Assembly (NCBI RefSeq): GCF_000417875.1
Contig: NW_006920884.1
Location: forward strand, 205,176-269,175
Direction of reading: 5' to 3'
Length of the DNA: 64,000 nucleotides
Origin: Pseudozyma flocculosa PF-1
Lineage: Eukaryota > Basidiomycota > Ustilaginomycetes > Ustilaginales > Ustilaginaceae
In this document: positions 22,768 through 33,419 of the stretch, piece by piece
Position numbering within the stretch: the first letter of the stretch is position 1
Layout: each line of letters opens with the position of its first letter
Translations under genes and position numbers: made by a program
Notes under the pieces: generated by a model
What the model was told of the DNA's origin: nothing
The model's database searches: none
What the model saw: only the letters and a program-made list of their open reading frames with translations

Positions 22768-23677
22768 ATGATCGCTGGAACCGCCGCTCGATCGCTGCGC
22801 ACGGTCGCCTCGCGCTCCGCCAGCGCAACAGCATCCTCGTCTGCCGCCTCTTCGTCTTCCCTCGTCTGCCGATGCACCGCCGTCGCCGCTCCCGCTCGCA
22901 GCGTCTCGACGACGGCAAGACGCTCCATCTCGACCACCGTCGTCCGATCACAAGATGCCGCGCCCGTCGACCCCAAGATTGGTGGTATCGTCGACCAGAT
23001 CGAGAAGCTGACGCTCCTCGAGGCTGCGGATCTCGTCTCTCAGCTCAAGGTGCGTCGGGCACCCTTGCGCCCCCCCCTCGACCCGCCGCCGCCACTCCAT
23101 GATCCCATACTGACGAATCGACCCCCCTTGGCCCTCTCCCTGCCCTCGCTGGCCATGACCCCACGACGACCGCACCAGACCCGTCTCAACATTACCGAGA
23201 TCGCCATGCCCGCCGCTTCGGCCGGGTCGGCTGGTGCCGCCGCCGCCGCGCCTGCCGCCGATGCCGCCGAGGCCGAGGAGGCCAAGCCCAAGGAAAAGAC
23301 CGTCTTCAACCTCAAGCTCACCGGCCTCAAGGACGCCAGCGCCAAGGCCAAGGTCATCCGCGAGGTCAAGGCCATCAACACGACCATGTGAGTCGCCGCC
23401 CTTTCCCCCCGCCCGCCTCCCGCCCGCCGCCGCCACCACCCCTCACCGCCTGCTAGCAGCGCATTACTCGATTCGATGCTGACGTTCCTCGCCACGACCT
23501 GCTCCTACCCTGCTCCTGCTACCGACTATCCCCACCCCTGCCCGCAGGAACCTGGTCGAGGCCAAGAAGTTTGTCGAGTCGGCCCCGCAGGTGCTCAAGG
23601 AGGGCCTGACAAAGGAGGAGGCCGAGAAGCTGCAGAAGGCCATCGAGACCGCCGGCGGCACCGTCGAGCTCGAGTAG
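22768..23677 (+). CDS. Mitochondrial large-subunit ribosomal protein bL12m (L7/L12)
   Basis: Exons 22768-23049, 23179-23387 and 23548-23677 give 206 aa. Residues 1-60 form an Ala/Ser/Arg-rich presequence. The N-terminal dimerisation helix reads [20 protein letters not shown], then [11 protein letters not shown] leads to an Ala-rich hinge. The C-terminal domain has [22 protein letters not shown] and, after the second intron, [19 protein letters not shown], the factor-binding surface of L12. The protein forms the mitoribosome stalk and recruits translation GTPases. Intron 1 (129 bp) is a stop-free multiple of three; intron 2 (160 bp) splits the Met codon AT/G. Confidence 0.95.
23050..23178 (+). 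other. bL12m intron 1, 129 bp
   Basis: The donor is GTGCGT and the acceptor CGCACCAG. Removing it joins DLVSQLK to TRLNITE, which is continuous in the L12 family; keeping it would insert 43 unrelated residues without a stop. Confidence 0.85.
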
Positions 23678-23972
23678 ACGGACGGCGCACGCTGCCCTTC
23701 TCCTCCTGCCACCGCCGCATCAAGGACGCCTCAGCGATGACCTAGACCATTCGCCGCGTCCGACGGCGAAGACGGAGACAGACCCAGAGACAGAAATGCA
23801 TGCCCTCAAACGGGCTGTACAGTATACGTTGCACTCGCCGCCACCGCCGAACCGTCTACATGCCCAGCCCAGCGACAGACAGTACAGAGGACAAAGCAAG
23901 AGGCGAGAGCAGGGCCCCTGACGCTCGCTGCTCGAACCCATCGTGAGGCCGCGTCTCGAGCAGCCGCAGCGA
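23678..23972. other. Short tail-to-tail spacer
   Basis: About 295 bp between the convergent bL12m and L2HGDH genes, presumably both 3' UTRs. Confidence 0.5.
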
Positions 23973-25691
23973 CTAGGCCCAGGCATCGACACCGGAGCCG
24001 CCGACGTCCTCGTTGCGCGCGCCCTTGTTGCGCACCTCCTCCTTGCGGTGATCGCCATAGTAGGACCTCGCGACCATGTCGCGGACGTACTCGCCGATGG
24101 CCAGCGACGAAGTCAGGCCGGGACTCTCGATGCCGAGCAGGCTGATCATGGCGCCGCCGCTGCCCTCGCTCGGCGCCTGGACGTGGTGTCGCCCAACGGG
24201 TGGCGGCGTCGTCGCCGTGGTCGTCGTGGGAGATGCGGGGCCGGTGCCGGGGGCGTGCTGCCAGAGGTGCTGCGAGCCAAGGTCGCCCGAACGGTGCCAG
24301 AGAAAGGTAAAGTCCATAAAGCCGCCCTGGCCCGGTCCGATGAGCTTGGGGCGGATACCGGCGTAGTCGGGCGCCAGCCCATCGCGCGAAATGTGCGGCA
24401 GGTACTCGGTGATCTGCGAGTACATGGTGGGCAGGCGCGACTCGGAGACCGTTAGCGACTTGCGCCAAAAGTCGATGTGGTCCTCGTCGACGGCGTCCAG
24501 CGACGAAGACGAGGAATAGGAGGACGAGGAAGGTGCCGGGGGAGAGAGCCACTCGGTGTCCGGGCCGAAGCGCACGTTGCCGTCGAGGTCGAGGGTGAGG
24601 TGGGTGCCGAGCGAGGTGTGGGCGTGGGTGCCCTTGCGCGTGTCGGGCACCGGGTAGATGAGGTGCTCGACGTTGCGCGTGCCCGGTCCCTTGTACGAGG
24701 CGTAGTTGCCCTTGGCGTACCACATGGGGATGAGGGGCTCCTGCGACCCCATGGAGCCGAGGAGCGAGTTGAGCACCATGGGGCCGTTGAGGCCCGACGA
24801 GTTGACGACGACCTTTGCCAGCAGCGCGTCCGAGTCGGAAGAGGTGCCGGCGTCCGAGGTGACGGTCTGCACCACCCAGCCCTGCCGCGAGCCGTCGGTG
24901 CCCCGCTTGGCTCCCAGAGACGACGACGACGACGAAGGCGACGACGAGGCCCGGCTTGGATCGACACGGACGACGCGGGTGTCGTAGACGATTTCGGCGT
25001 TTTCAGCGTCGAGGAGCTCACGCTCGAGGCTGGCCATGAGCTCGTGGCTGCTGACGATGCCGGTGCGCTCGCTGAGGAGGGCGCAGCCGATGCTGTCTGC
25101 GAGGTCGGGTTCGAGCTGTCTGGCCTCGTCGCCGCTGAGGAGGCGTGTTGGCGGGCTGAGGGGGCCGAGGCTGTCGCAGTGCTGTTTGAGCTTGGCGAGG
25201 TAGGGCTGTGCGTAGTCGCCGCCGACGACGAGCTTCTTGGTCTGCTTGTAGGGTATCCCGAGGCGCTGGCATCGCTGGTAGATGAGTTCGCGTCCCTCGA
25301 GGCAGAGGCGGGTCTTGAGCGAGTGGCTGGGGTAGTAGAGGCCGGCGTGGATGACTTCGCTGTTGCGCGAGCTGGTCTCTTCGCCAAAGTGCCGGTGGCG
25401 CTCGACGAGGTAGGTGGACTTGTTGGGCCACCGCTTTGCGAGGGCCGCGGCGATCGAGAGGCCGACGACGCCTCCGCCGACGACGAGGTGGTCGACGGTG
25501 AGCTCTGGCTCCTTATAGGCGTAGCGCGAGCGCGAAGGCAGGGTGGCGACAAGGGGCCGGATAGCTGTCGATGCGTCGGTGGCATAGGCGCGTGGGCGAG
25601 GCGAGGGCGGCGATGATGATTTGATGGCGCCGTGTTGTCTCAGCGTCGAGGGCCCGGGCAGGGCGCTGGCCAGGCGAGGGCGGGGAGGCAT
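23973..25691 (-). CDS. L-2-hydroxyglutarate dehydrogenase, mitochondrial, FAD-dependent
   Basis: A single exon of 572 aa. The first 55 residues are Arg/Ser/Pro-rich, presequence-like. The FAD-binding Rossmann motif is HLVVGGGVVGLSIAAALAKR (GGGVVG at 72-77), followed by the family hallmark ETSSRNSEVIHAGLYYP and SLKTRLCLEGRE. The C-terminus has SLLGIESPGLTSSLAIGEYV, the usual substrate/FAD-site end of this DAO-fold family. The enzyme oxidises L-2-hydroxyglutarate to 2-oxoglutarate and passes electrons to the respiratory quinone pool, a metabolite-repair role. It is longer than the usual 430-480 aa because of Ser/Gly-rich insertions at about residues 255-270 and 385-400, which look like lineage-specific loops. 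Confidence 0.9.
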   Translation of the reverse strand: MPPRPRLASALPGPSTLRQHGAIKSSSPPSPRPRAYATDASTAIRPLVATLPSRSRYAYKEPELTVDHLVVGGGVVGLSIAAALAKRWPNKSTYLVERHRHFGEETSSRNSEVIHAGLYYPSHSLKTRLCLEGRELIYQRCQRLGIPYKQTKKLVVGGDYAQPYLAKLKQHCDSLGPLSPPTRLLSGDEARQLEPDLADSIGCALLSERTGIVSSHELMASLERELLDAENAEIVYDTRVVRVDPSRASSSPSSSSSSLGAKRGTDGSRQGWVVQTVTSDAGTSSDSDALLAKVVVNSSGLNGPMVLNSLLGSMGSQEPLIPMWYAKGNYASYKGPGTRNVEHLIYPVPDTRKGTHAHTSLGTHLTLDLDGNVRFGPDTEWLSPPAPSSSSYSSSSSLDAVDEDHIDFWRKSLTVSESRLPTMYSQITEYLPHISRDGLAPDYAGIRPKLIGPGQGGFMDFTFLWHRSGDLGSQHLWQHAPGTGPASPTTTTATTPPPVGRHHVQAPSEGSGGAMISLLGIESPGLTSSLAIGEYVRDMVARSYYGDHRKEEVRNKGARNEDVGGSGVDAWA

Positions 25692-26240
25692 GGTTGTAGG
25701 GCCGTGGCGAGGTGCCCGGTTGGAGGATCGGTGGGGACGAAGAGGGAGGCCGCCTGGGGCTATAGAGTTGCAGACGCAGCGAGCTCTCTTGATGGCTGCC
25801 TCGGAGTAGAGAGGGCCCTTTATCCGTGTTGATGGTGGCGTGTGTGCCAGAGAGAGTCTGTGCAGTGTTGCGAGGTGGCCGCCGTCGATGTCGTCGAGGT
25901 GGCCAGGGCCCGTCGGAAAGCTCCGAGGCCGGCCCTCGGCGAGTAGAGCGGCCTAACCTTCGACCTCGAGAGCGCGAGGGTGGGCCATGGCAGTCTCTCG
26001 CACGACAAAGTAGGTCGGCCCCCCTCGCCGATGCTGATTTTCTTCTGCAGCCTGGCCTGGCCGGCTCACGCCTCTGATCTCTGTCTCGCTCCATCGAAGC
26101 CTCACCTTGCTTGCTCTTCTCTGCCGCCATCGTCGTCGTCGCCGCCATTCTCGACCTACAAGCAGCCCCGCACACCTGCACTCCAACCCCCTTCGCATCT
26201 CGTTGATCTCAGTCGGCCTTCCTCCTCTCTCCCTCCCACG
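25692..26240. promoter_or_regulatory. Divergent promoter region between L2HGDH and the polyQ mitochondrial-type gene
   Basis: 549 bp separate two divergent ATGs, both of genes with presequence-like N-termini. The last 50 bp before the + strand start are CT-rich (CTCTCTCCCTCCCACG), as in other leaders here. No defined operator was recognised. Confidence 0.45.
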
Positions 26241-27302
26241 ATGCACAGCCTCACCGCTCAGCGCGGTCTGCTGGGCGCCGTCCGCACCCAGGCACGCACC
26301 CTCACCACCTCGTCTTCCACCTTGGCACCGGCACCTGGCGCACCCACCAAATCCGCCACTCCTCCGCCTCCGTCACAGCCCAAGCCCAGCGCCGCCGCAG
26401 CCGCAGCCGCCGCCGCCGCCACCACCACCACCACCACCACCACCACCACCACCACCGCAGCACCACCACGCCGCCACCACAAAGCGCTCAGGCAGCAGGC
26501 CCGCAAAAAGGACGGCGTCCTCCGCCGCGCAATCGAGCTCTACCACCTCACGCCAAAGTTCCTCCCCACCCCGGACCCTCTGCGCCCGCTCTCGTCGTCC
26601 TCGAATCTGTCCTCGGCGGCGGGCGAGTCGGCGGCGCCACCCTCGCAGAAGGAGTACGACGCGACGCTCGACGCCATCCTCTTTGAGACGGTGCTCGACA
26701 CGGCCGCCGTGCGGCGCACCTCGTTCAACATCTCGCCCCGCGGCCTGGGAGACTACCACCGCGACCTCTCGAGCCAGGCCGCGCGGGTGCCCTCGTTTGG
26801 GAGCAGCAACGACCCGGCGGCCCAGAGCCAGCGCGACACCGAGGAGCTGGCCGACCAGCTCACCCAGGACACGTTCCTCACCAAGCGCGAGCGCGACGAG
26901 GCCGCCGCCCGCCAGGCCGCCCGCAGAGAGCGCGGCAACGTCCGCAACCCCGCGCCCCAGGGCAACCCGGCCGCCACCCTCGAGGACTTCACCGACGAGG
27001 ACCTCGAAATCTACCGCAGGAGGCACGACCTCGACAGCGCCACGGCCAGCTCCAGGTACTCGGGCGCGCAGCGCATCGTCGACCTCGTCCGCAACGTGCC
27101 CGGCTCCAACGAGTGGTACAAGAACCAGGCCCTCGACACCCGCTCCGCCAGGCTGCGCGACGCCATCTTTGGCACCGTCAATGGCGAGCTTCCCGGCCTA
27201 GAGGTTGTCAGGGAGAGGGCGCAGCGGCTGCACCAACAGCAGCAGCAGCCCCAGCAGCAGGCGCAGCAGTCTTCAAAGCAGCAGCAGCAGGCAAAGCAAC
27301 CG

Positions 27303-27345
<43 letters not shown>

Positions 27346-27440
27346 CGAAACAGTCCAAGCAGCAGCAGCAGCAGCAGCCTGCAGCGAAGCAGAAGCAGCA
27401 GCAGAAGCCGGCTCCGACCAACGTCAAGGCGAGCGCATAA
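26241..27440 (+). CDS. Unidentified protein with mitochondrial-type presequence, Ala/Thr runs and polyQ tail
   Basis: A single exon of 399 aa. The first 35 residues (MHSLTAQRGLLGAVRTQART...) lack acidic residues and carry spaced Arg, typical of a matrix presequence. Residues about 50-73 are alanine then threonine homopolymers encoded by GCC and ACC repeats. The central part (about 80-325) looks folded, with an RRAIELYHLTPKFLP helix, DATLDAILFETVLDTAAVRR and near its end WYKNQALDTRSARLRDAIFG then GELPGLEVVRERAQRL. Residues about 330-395 are glutamine-rich with runs of up to about 13. I do not recognise a family; the ordered core suggests a conserved fungal mitochondrial protein. No function is proposed. 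Confidence 0.75.
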
Positions 27441-27862
27441 GGCTCAAGGCGGGCGGACCGCGGCAGGGACAGAGGAGGGCCTACGGTCAATGGCGCTGCA
27501 GGAAGCGGGCCACCGACTCCGATCGGCTAGTGATGTCCCGGCCGGATCCGTCGGCATCCCCGGATACTACTCGGAGACGGGCCGCGACCGCCTCGTCTGG
27601 CTGGTACTGAATGCGATTCACAGCGATTCACCCTACCGACAACACTCGCCCGATTGGCGTGGGGCGATCTCAGCTCGGAGGGGGACTCTCAAAGGGGCAA
27701 GATGGAGGTTTACGATGGGACCGAGAGGGGTGTGATACAGGTACAACAGAGAGAGGGAGAGAGAGGGGCATTTGCGTGCGTGCATGCGCGCAGGCGCGGC
27801 ACCGATTGCCCTGCTTGCCTTGTCGGCATGAGACCCTGGAAGCTCCCTGACACGCGGCAAGG

Positions 27863-27945
27863 NNNNNNNNNNNNNNNNNNNNNNNNNNNNNNNNNNNNNN
27901 NNNNNNNNNNNNNNNNNNNNNNNNNNNNNNNNNNNNNNNNNNNNN
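27863..27945. other. Assembly gap of 83 N
   Basis: A run of N directly precedes CGGTA pentamer repeats. Scattered single N calls follow at 27998, 28005, 28010, 28017, 28019, 28021, 28023 and 28030, which points to a low-confidence gap-edge consensus. Confidence 0.98.
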
Positions 27946-28037
27946 CGGTACGGTACGGTACGGTACGTACGGTCGGTACGGACGGTACGTACGCGCGNGG
28001 TGACNCGCGNCGAGCGNGNGNGNGAGGCGNGGGGGGG
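27946..28037. repeat. CGGTA pentanucleotide repeat and degenerate G-rich edge
   Basis: At least four CGGTA units follow the gap, decaying into CGGTACGTACGG variants and then a G-rich ambiguous stretch. The true repeat length is hidden by the gap. Confidence 0.85.
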
Positions 28038-28230
28038 GGACCGGGTCCATGGAGGCCACAGGGCACGTAGATCGAGCAAGTGCAGGGGCCGGCCGGCGAG
28101 ATTAGAGGAGAATGCCCAAGGATCCAGAATCACCCGTGACCGAGGGAGAAGCGAGGGGCAGGCAAAAGCGAAAGCGGGGCCTGCAGATGGACGCGTCAGA
28201 GGCGACTTTGGGCGCCGCCCGCGGGGATCG

Positions 28231-31200
28231 CTACTGCTGCGTCGCGACAAAGGCGGCCGTGTCGCGCGCGCTCCTCAGCTCGTCGAGGCCCTGCCGGTAG
28301 CCCACCAGGGCGGGCACCGAGTGGAGCAGCCTCGACAGGCCATCGAGGCACGTGTCGAGGTGGCCCAGCGTCGCGTTGAACTCTTCCACGTCGCGGGGCA
28401 CGGCCAGCAGCTGGTCCCACACCTCGTCGTGCAGCTGCTGCGCCGCCAGCTTGAGCGCGTCAGCGAGGAGGAGCGGGTATGGGTGGCGCCAGGGCGCCGA
28501 GCCGGACTCGTCGACGGGGCTCGGCGTGCCTCGGTTCGAGCCCGGGCTGGCGCTGCTGGCCGACCAGGTGCGCTCCAGCTGGCTGCTCTCGAGGTTCATC
28601 AGCCGTGTTACCCGCGCCATCCCCATGGCCGCTTGCTTGCCCACCATGCGCCGGATTTGCGACGAGGGGGCCAGCTTGGACCGAAGCGGCGTGAAGCCGT
28701 TGGGCGGCTGGCCGAGGTTGGCCGGCTGTCCCAGGTTGGCCGGCTGTCCGAGCTTGGCATTGATCGGAGGTGACTGGCTGGAGGCAGTCTCGGGCGACCC
28801 GGCAAAGGGGTCTGCGCCAAAGATGCTCGGGGCAGCCGTCGTCGCCGGAGGCAGACCATTGACGGAAAGGTCTGCGCCGAGGCTGAGGTTGTTGAACTGC
28901 TGCACCAGGTCGACCTCCTTTTGCTCGAGATCCTTGGTGAGGCGGATAAAGTGGAGCACGCCAAGATGGATGTGCAGGACAAACATGGCTGCAGGGGAGA
29001 AACGCGCGGAGCGACAGCAAGGTAAGCGCTCGCTTTTGGTCAGCGATCACCGTCCGAGCCTGGTGGGCGGAAACTGCCTGCGAGCCACGCGCACAGCGGC
29101 GGCTACTCACACAACATGCTGCGGGCCTGTCGGGTGAATCCAAAGTAGTCGTCGAGCGCCTTGGAGATGAGCCCGTCAAAGATCGAGTGGAAGAGCCGGA
29201 TCGACTCGAGCACATTGTCCACCAGCTTCTCCTTCTTGTCATTGACAAACGTGCCGCCGCCGCTGATGTAGGCGTTGATGGGCGACGTGGCAGACAGCAG
29301 CGGCGCTGAGAGCGTCTGCAGCGCATTGATTCGTCTCCAGATGTAGACCTCGACCGCGGTGCCCCACGCGATGCCCAACAGCACCACCTGCTCGCTCAGG
29401 TTGTGGGAGCCGCCGCCGAGCGAGAGGAGCGACGACGGGGTCCGGTCTCCGCCGTTGCCGTCGCTTCCCAGCAGTACGTCAAAGGGGATCGACTTGCTAA
29501 TGGCGCCGGGGTTCCTCAGCAGCGCCGGGATCATGTCGCGGGCGCAGGCGGCGCGCTCCAGGATCCGCTTCGACATCTCGGTGTCGACGACGATGCCGCC
29601 ATCTTCGTCGTTGCTGACCTCGTGCAGGTACGACGAACCCGTGCCCGGAAATGCGCCTGGAGGAGCTTGCCGCCCGGGCAGCAGCTCCAACGTGTCCTGG
29701 ATGGCGAACAGCGCCGCGGCCGTATTGTCGGGCGACGAGGCGGACTTGGAGCTCGATGTGGGAGAGGAGCCGGTACCGTACCCGCCAAAGAGGCTCGTCT
29801 CGAGCCCAGACGGCTTGCCCAGCAGGTTGTCCTCGCGCATCACCGACTTGCGCCTCAGCGAGACGCTCGACACCGTGTCGATCAGCAAGCCGAACCATCC
29901 AAGCGATTCGGCCAGGCCTTTGAGGTCCGAGGCCATCTGCTTCTGCCGGAGCACCTGCGGGTGGTTCTGCAGGACCGGATTGCGCGACGTGTCATCGACG
30001 GCCCTCTCGAGATCCCTCGCCGCCTGGATGTACCACTCGAGATGCCGGGAGGCGGTCTCAAAAGCGAAGGCGGCATCCTCGGTGGCGTTGGTGCCCGAGT
30101 TGACGCCGCCATCGGCGAGCGCACCGGCCGGAGGCGCGGTGACGGCGAACAGGAAAAGACCAAATGCGATCCTGCACGACCTCCGCGGCGCCAGCTGCAG
30201 GAGCAGCGACCTTGCCTTTTTCCAGGCGGCCGTAGCGACGCGGTCGTGCGCCTCGATTGCCTTGGCCTCCTCCATTGTGCTCGCCGGCCCAGCTCCCGGA
30301 AAGGATCCGCCATCGAGACGGTACTGGCAGGCGTAGGCCAGCATCGCCGCCTTGACGGCCTCGTCGACCGAGGCATCGCGGCTGGACCACATCCAGCCTC
30401 CTGGGCCATTGCCGGTGAGGCTCTCGAGCCGCTCGTGGAACTCCTTGGTGGCCGTCTCGAGGGCTTCCTCTGCCTGCTGAGCGTCTGCCGCCGTCAACTT
30501 CTTCTTCTGGCCCGAGGGGAGCGCGGCCACCTTGCGGTTCCAGAGGTTCATCTCTTCGCCCAAGTGATCGAGGCCGAAGACGAGGAAGAACAAGTTGGGC
30601 TGGTGGTCCTTTTGCGGCGAGGGCGAATCGACGTGCCACGACGCCCACAGCTTCTGAGACATGTCGAGCGAGTGGCTCGCCACGGCGCGCTTGATAAAGG
30701 CGCCGAGGTCGCCCTCGGTGCGCAGGGGCGAGCACGCCCTCGACAGCCAGAGGTTGGCGTTGGGCTCGACGGTCGAGACGTAGAGGCGCATGCGGTCGGT
30801 GGTCAGCGAGAGCGAGTCGGCTCGATCGGCAAAGCGGCCGTTGGCGCCGTTCCAGGAAAGCGTCAGCGCTGTGCCATTGCTTCGTTGGATCAAGTCGCGC
30901 ATCGTTGACCCGGCCTCGGATGACATCGAGCCCGAACGAACTTCGACAGGCGACTGGCCGGGCGAGACGATGCGCTTCTTGGTCGAGCCGCCCGCAGCCG
31001 GGCCGAGGCCGGTAGTGGCCTCGGCCTCCTTGATCGCCTGCGCCTGCTGTTTGCTGCATCGCACCGAGTCGGCAAAGTGCGTCGTGCACTCGATGCCCCT
31101 CCGCTGACAATTGGAGCAGACCGGGGAAGACTTTTGCCCACCCTCGGTGTCGGAAGGGTCGGCCTTCCTCTTGGCTCCCGCAGACGAGTCGGCACTGCCC

Positions 31201-31829
31201 CCCGCCGACTGGGTCACATCGTTGCCGTCGGCGTCGAGCTTGAGCTGGAAGTCGCAGCCCCTCTTTGACGCTCGGCACTGGTCGCAACTGATGTTCTGTC
31301 TCCGTCGCGTCCTGCGCCGCGAGGCCGGACCCGACTGCGACCCCGAGGCGCCAGGAGCACCGTTGCCGGACGCCGCCTTTGACGCGTCGTACTGGGCGAA
31401 GCCGCCGCCGTCGCTCGACCCGATGTGGAACGCATCCGAGTGCGAGCCGAGCGGCAACGAGGGCGAGGCGCCGTCGAAGGAGTGGTGACGATTAGGCAGG
31501 GTGCCGGGGCTCGGTCCATCGTGGTTCGAGGCTCGTCCGTAGTCGTCGTGGTTGGGCGGCGGTGGTGGCTGCTGGGCTGCCCAGGAGGCAATGGCGGAGT
31601 GATCGATTGGGTGGCCTTGCTGCGGCAGGTGCTGTTCGAGGGCAAAGTCGGATAGGAACGCCTCCTGGCTGGCGTCAAAGAACTGTTCGATGCCATTGCC
31701 ATCGTGCTGGTGGCCGTTGAGAGGGTGTGGGTGGTGCTGCTGGGGAGGCTGGTGCGGGTCTGCGGCAAAGACGTGCTGGTACTGGTCGAGGGAGGAGAGG
31801 TTGATGGCGTCGAACATGTCGTTCTGCAT
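28231..31829 (-). CDS. Zn2Cys6 fungal transcription factor with a stretched zinc cluster
   Basis: Exons 31829-29111 and 28988-28231 give 1158 aa. The N-terminus (1-165) is His/Gln/Pro-rich. The zinc cluster starts near residue 180 with RRRQNISCDQCRASKRGC and is completed by CSNCQRRGIEC near residue 240. The six cysteines fit C-x2-C-x6-C-x45-C-x2-C-x6-C, with a 45-residue Ser/Gly/Asp-rich loop instead of the usual short one. The basic RASKRG segment between the second and third Cys is intact. The downstream 600 residues resemble the fungal transcription-factor middle region, and exon 2 ends in helices (VEEFNATLGHLDTCLDGLSRLLHS). A tandem GQPANL repeat sits in exon 2. Target genes cannot be deduced. 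The 122-bp intron joins ARSML to FVLHIHLG. Confidence 0.88.
28989..29110 (-). other. Zn2Cys6 gene intron, 122 bp
   Basis: On the minus strand the donor is GTGAGT after CATGTTGT and the acceptor CCCCTGCAG. Without splicing, translation stops three codons after the junction. Confidence 0.85.
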
Positions 31830-33419
31830 CCTGTCCCGGGGTGCGAGCAGCCGGCGAGGAGCCGGTCAGCGTAGGGGTCTGCGGGTGAAGGACTCGCTCG
31901 GTGCTGGGTGCTGGGTGTTGTAATGGGACGATAGGCTGGGTTTGGGTGTGGGAAGGGGGAGGCGGGGTTGGATGCGATGGTGGCCGGCGCTTGTCGAGGG
32001 AGCTGGGGTCCGTGTGGGTTGGTGTGCGACGCTAGCAATAGAAGGAAGCAGTCTTGAGCGTGGCAGGCAGGTTGGGAGAATACAAGCTAGGCGCGAGGTG
32101 CTGGTGAATGAGCCACTACTGTGCTGCTTGCAAGGGACAAGGAGCTTAAGTCCGGTCCATGATCGTCGCCGCCGGTGGCGAGAAGAGTTCTGGCTGGCTG
32201 ACGGGCTCGGTGGATTTGAACGAGGGGAGTGCCTTGCGCTGCGAGTGGGCGGATGGAGGCGGTGGCGGTGGCGGTGGCGATGACGATGGCGATGGTGGCG
32301 CTAAGAGGGATCTCGGAATGTCGGCAGGGATGGGCGACGAGGTGGTGGAGAGGGGCGAGAGGAGGGTCGACGACGTGGTAGCGCGGTAGAGAAGGCGTGA
32401 AAGGCCCGTGGCTGCCTTTGGGCGACTTGACTAGAGGGCCGAGCAGTGGAGCGCCAGGTTGGGGGGGCCCACAAGATCCAGCGGGGCAGCAGCAGGCCAG
32501 CGCCATACGCGGAGCGCCAAAGCCACCTCACCTCACCTGTGGCTGGTCTGCCTCGACTCGTCACGAGCCAGGCCGAGGGCAAGGGCAGCTGCTGGGGATG
32601 GGCGCTGACAGCCAGGCCCCCCGAGGGCCCAGCAGCAGCCTCGACCTGGCCGCGCCGCGCCGCTCTGCTCGCATGCAGCCCCACGCTTTAATTTTTTCCA
32701 AATCGGCTGGCTCGCCCCCTTTGTATTCTTATTCCGTCGATTCCCTCGTCCAGCCTCGACCAATACAACGAACGAGCTCTCTGGTTTCCAAGCTTCGGGC
32801 CCAGCTCGTCGAGGGGCAGCGGCACGGCAGAAGGGCAGGCAGGCAGGCAGGCGAGGCAGCCGCCGATTTCCCCGCATTTCTCTTTCCCTGGCCTTCTGGC
32901 ACCCCAGCAACCAGCCAGCCAGCCACTCTGCTGCCAGCCATTTTTCACGGAACGAGACGCCGGTCAGCTGCTTGCCTGCCTGGCCTGGCTGGGCTCCACC
33001 CACGCCGTCTTTTTGGCCGGCCCGAATTGAGCTCGCGCGCGCGCACGGCCAAGAGCCAGCAGTCCAGCAGGCCTTTCGACGCTCGGATCGCCTACGCCTC
33101 GTCCGCCAGCCGATCTTCTTCGGCATCATCGAGACAATCAGGAGAAGGCGTCAAATGGCGGTCCGGGCGAGCTCAGAGTGGTCGACGCCACGAGCCCGCA
33201 AATGAAGACGCACGCAACGCCAGATCCAGATCCAGAGATATCGTCAGTGTCGAGGAAATAAGGTCGTTGCAAGTCGTCTGTCTGAAAACGTCGAGGTGTC
33301 ATATAGGAAAAGCAGTCTCCGTCCGGACTCTTTACGAAAGGATATCAAAGAACGGCCATCGATGGCATCGTCGGCGTCGTCGACGGCCACGGCCACGGCG
33401 ACGAAAACAAGACGCGGGC
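31830..33419. other. Intergenic region of about 1.6 kb, promoter side of the Zn2Cys6 gene
   Basis: No credible gene was seen. It contains four AGGC units at about 32839-32854, a small AT-rich island at about 32688-32735 and short G-rich runs. The AT-rich island is unusual in this GC-rich window. Confidence 0.45.

Larger units (their letters stand above)
27441..28230. other. Convergent intergenic region containing an assembly gap
   Basis: This is the 3' flank of the polyQ gene (+) and of the Zn2Cys6 gene (-). It contains 83 unresolved bases and eight further single ambiguous bases. No gene was recognised. Confidence 0.6.
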
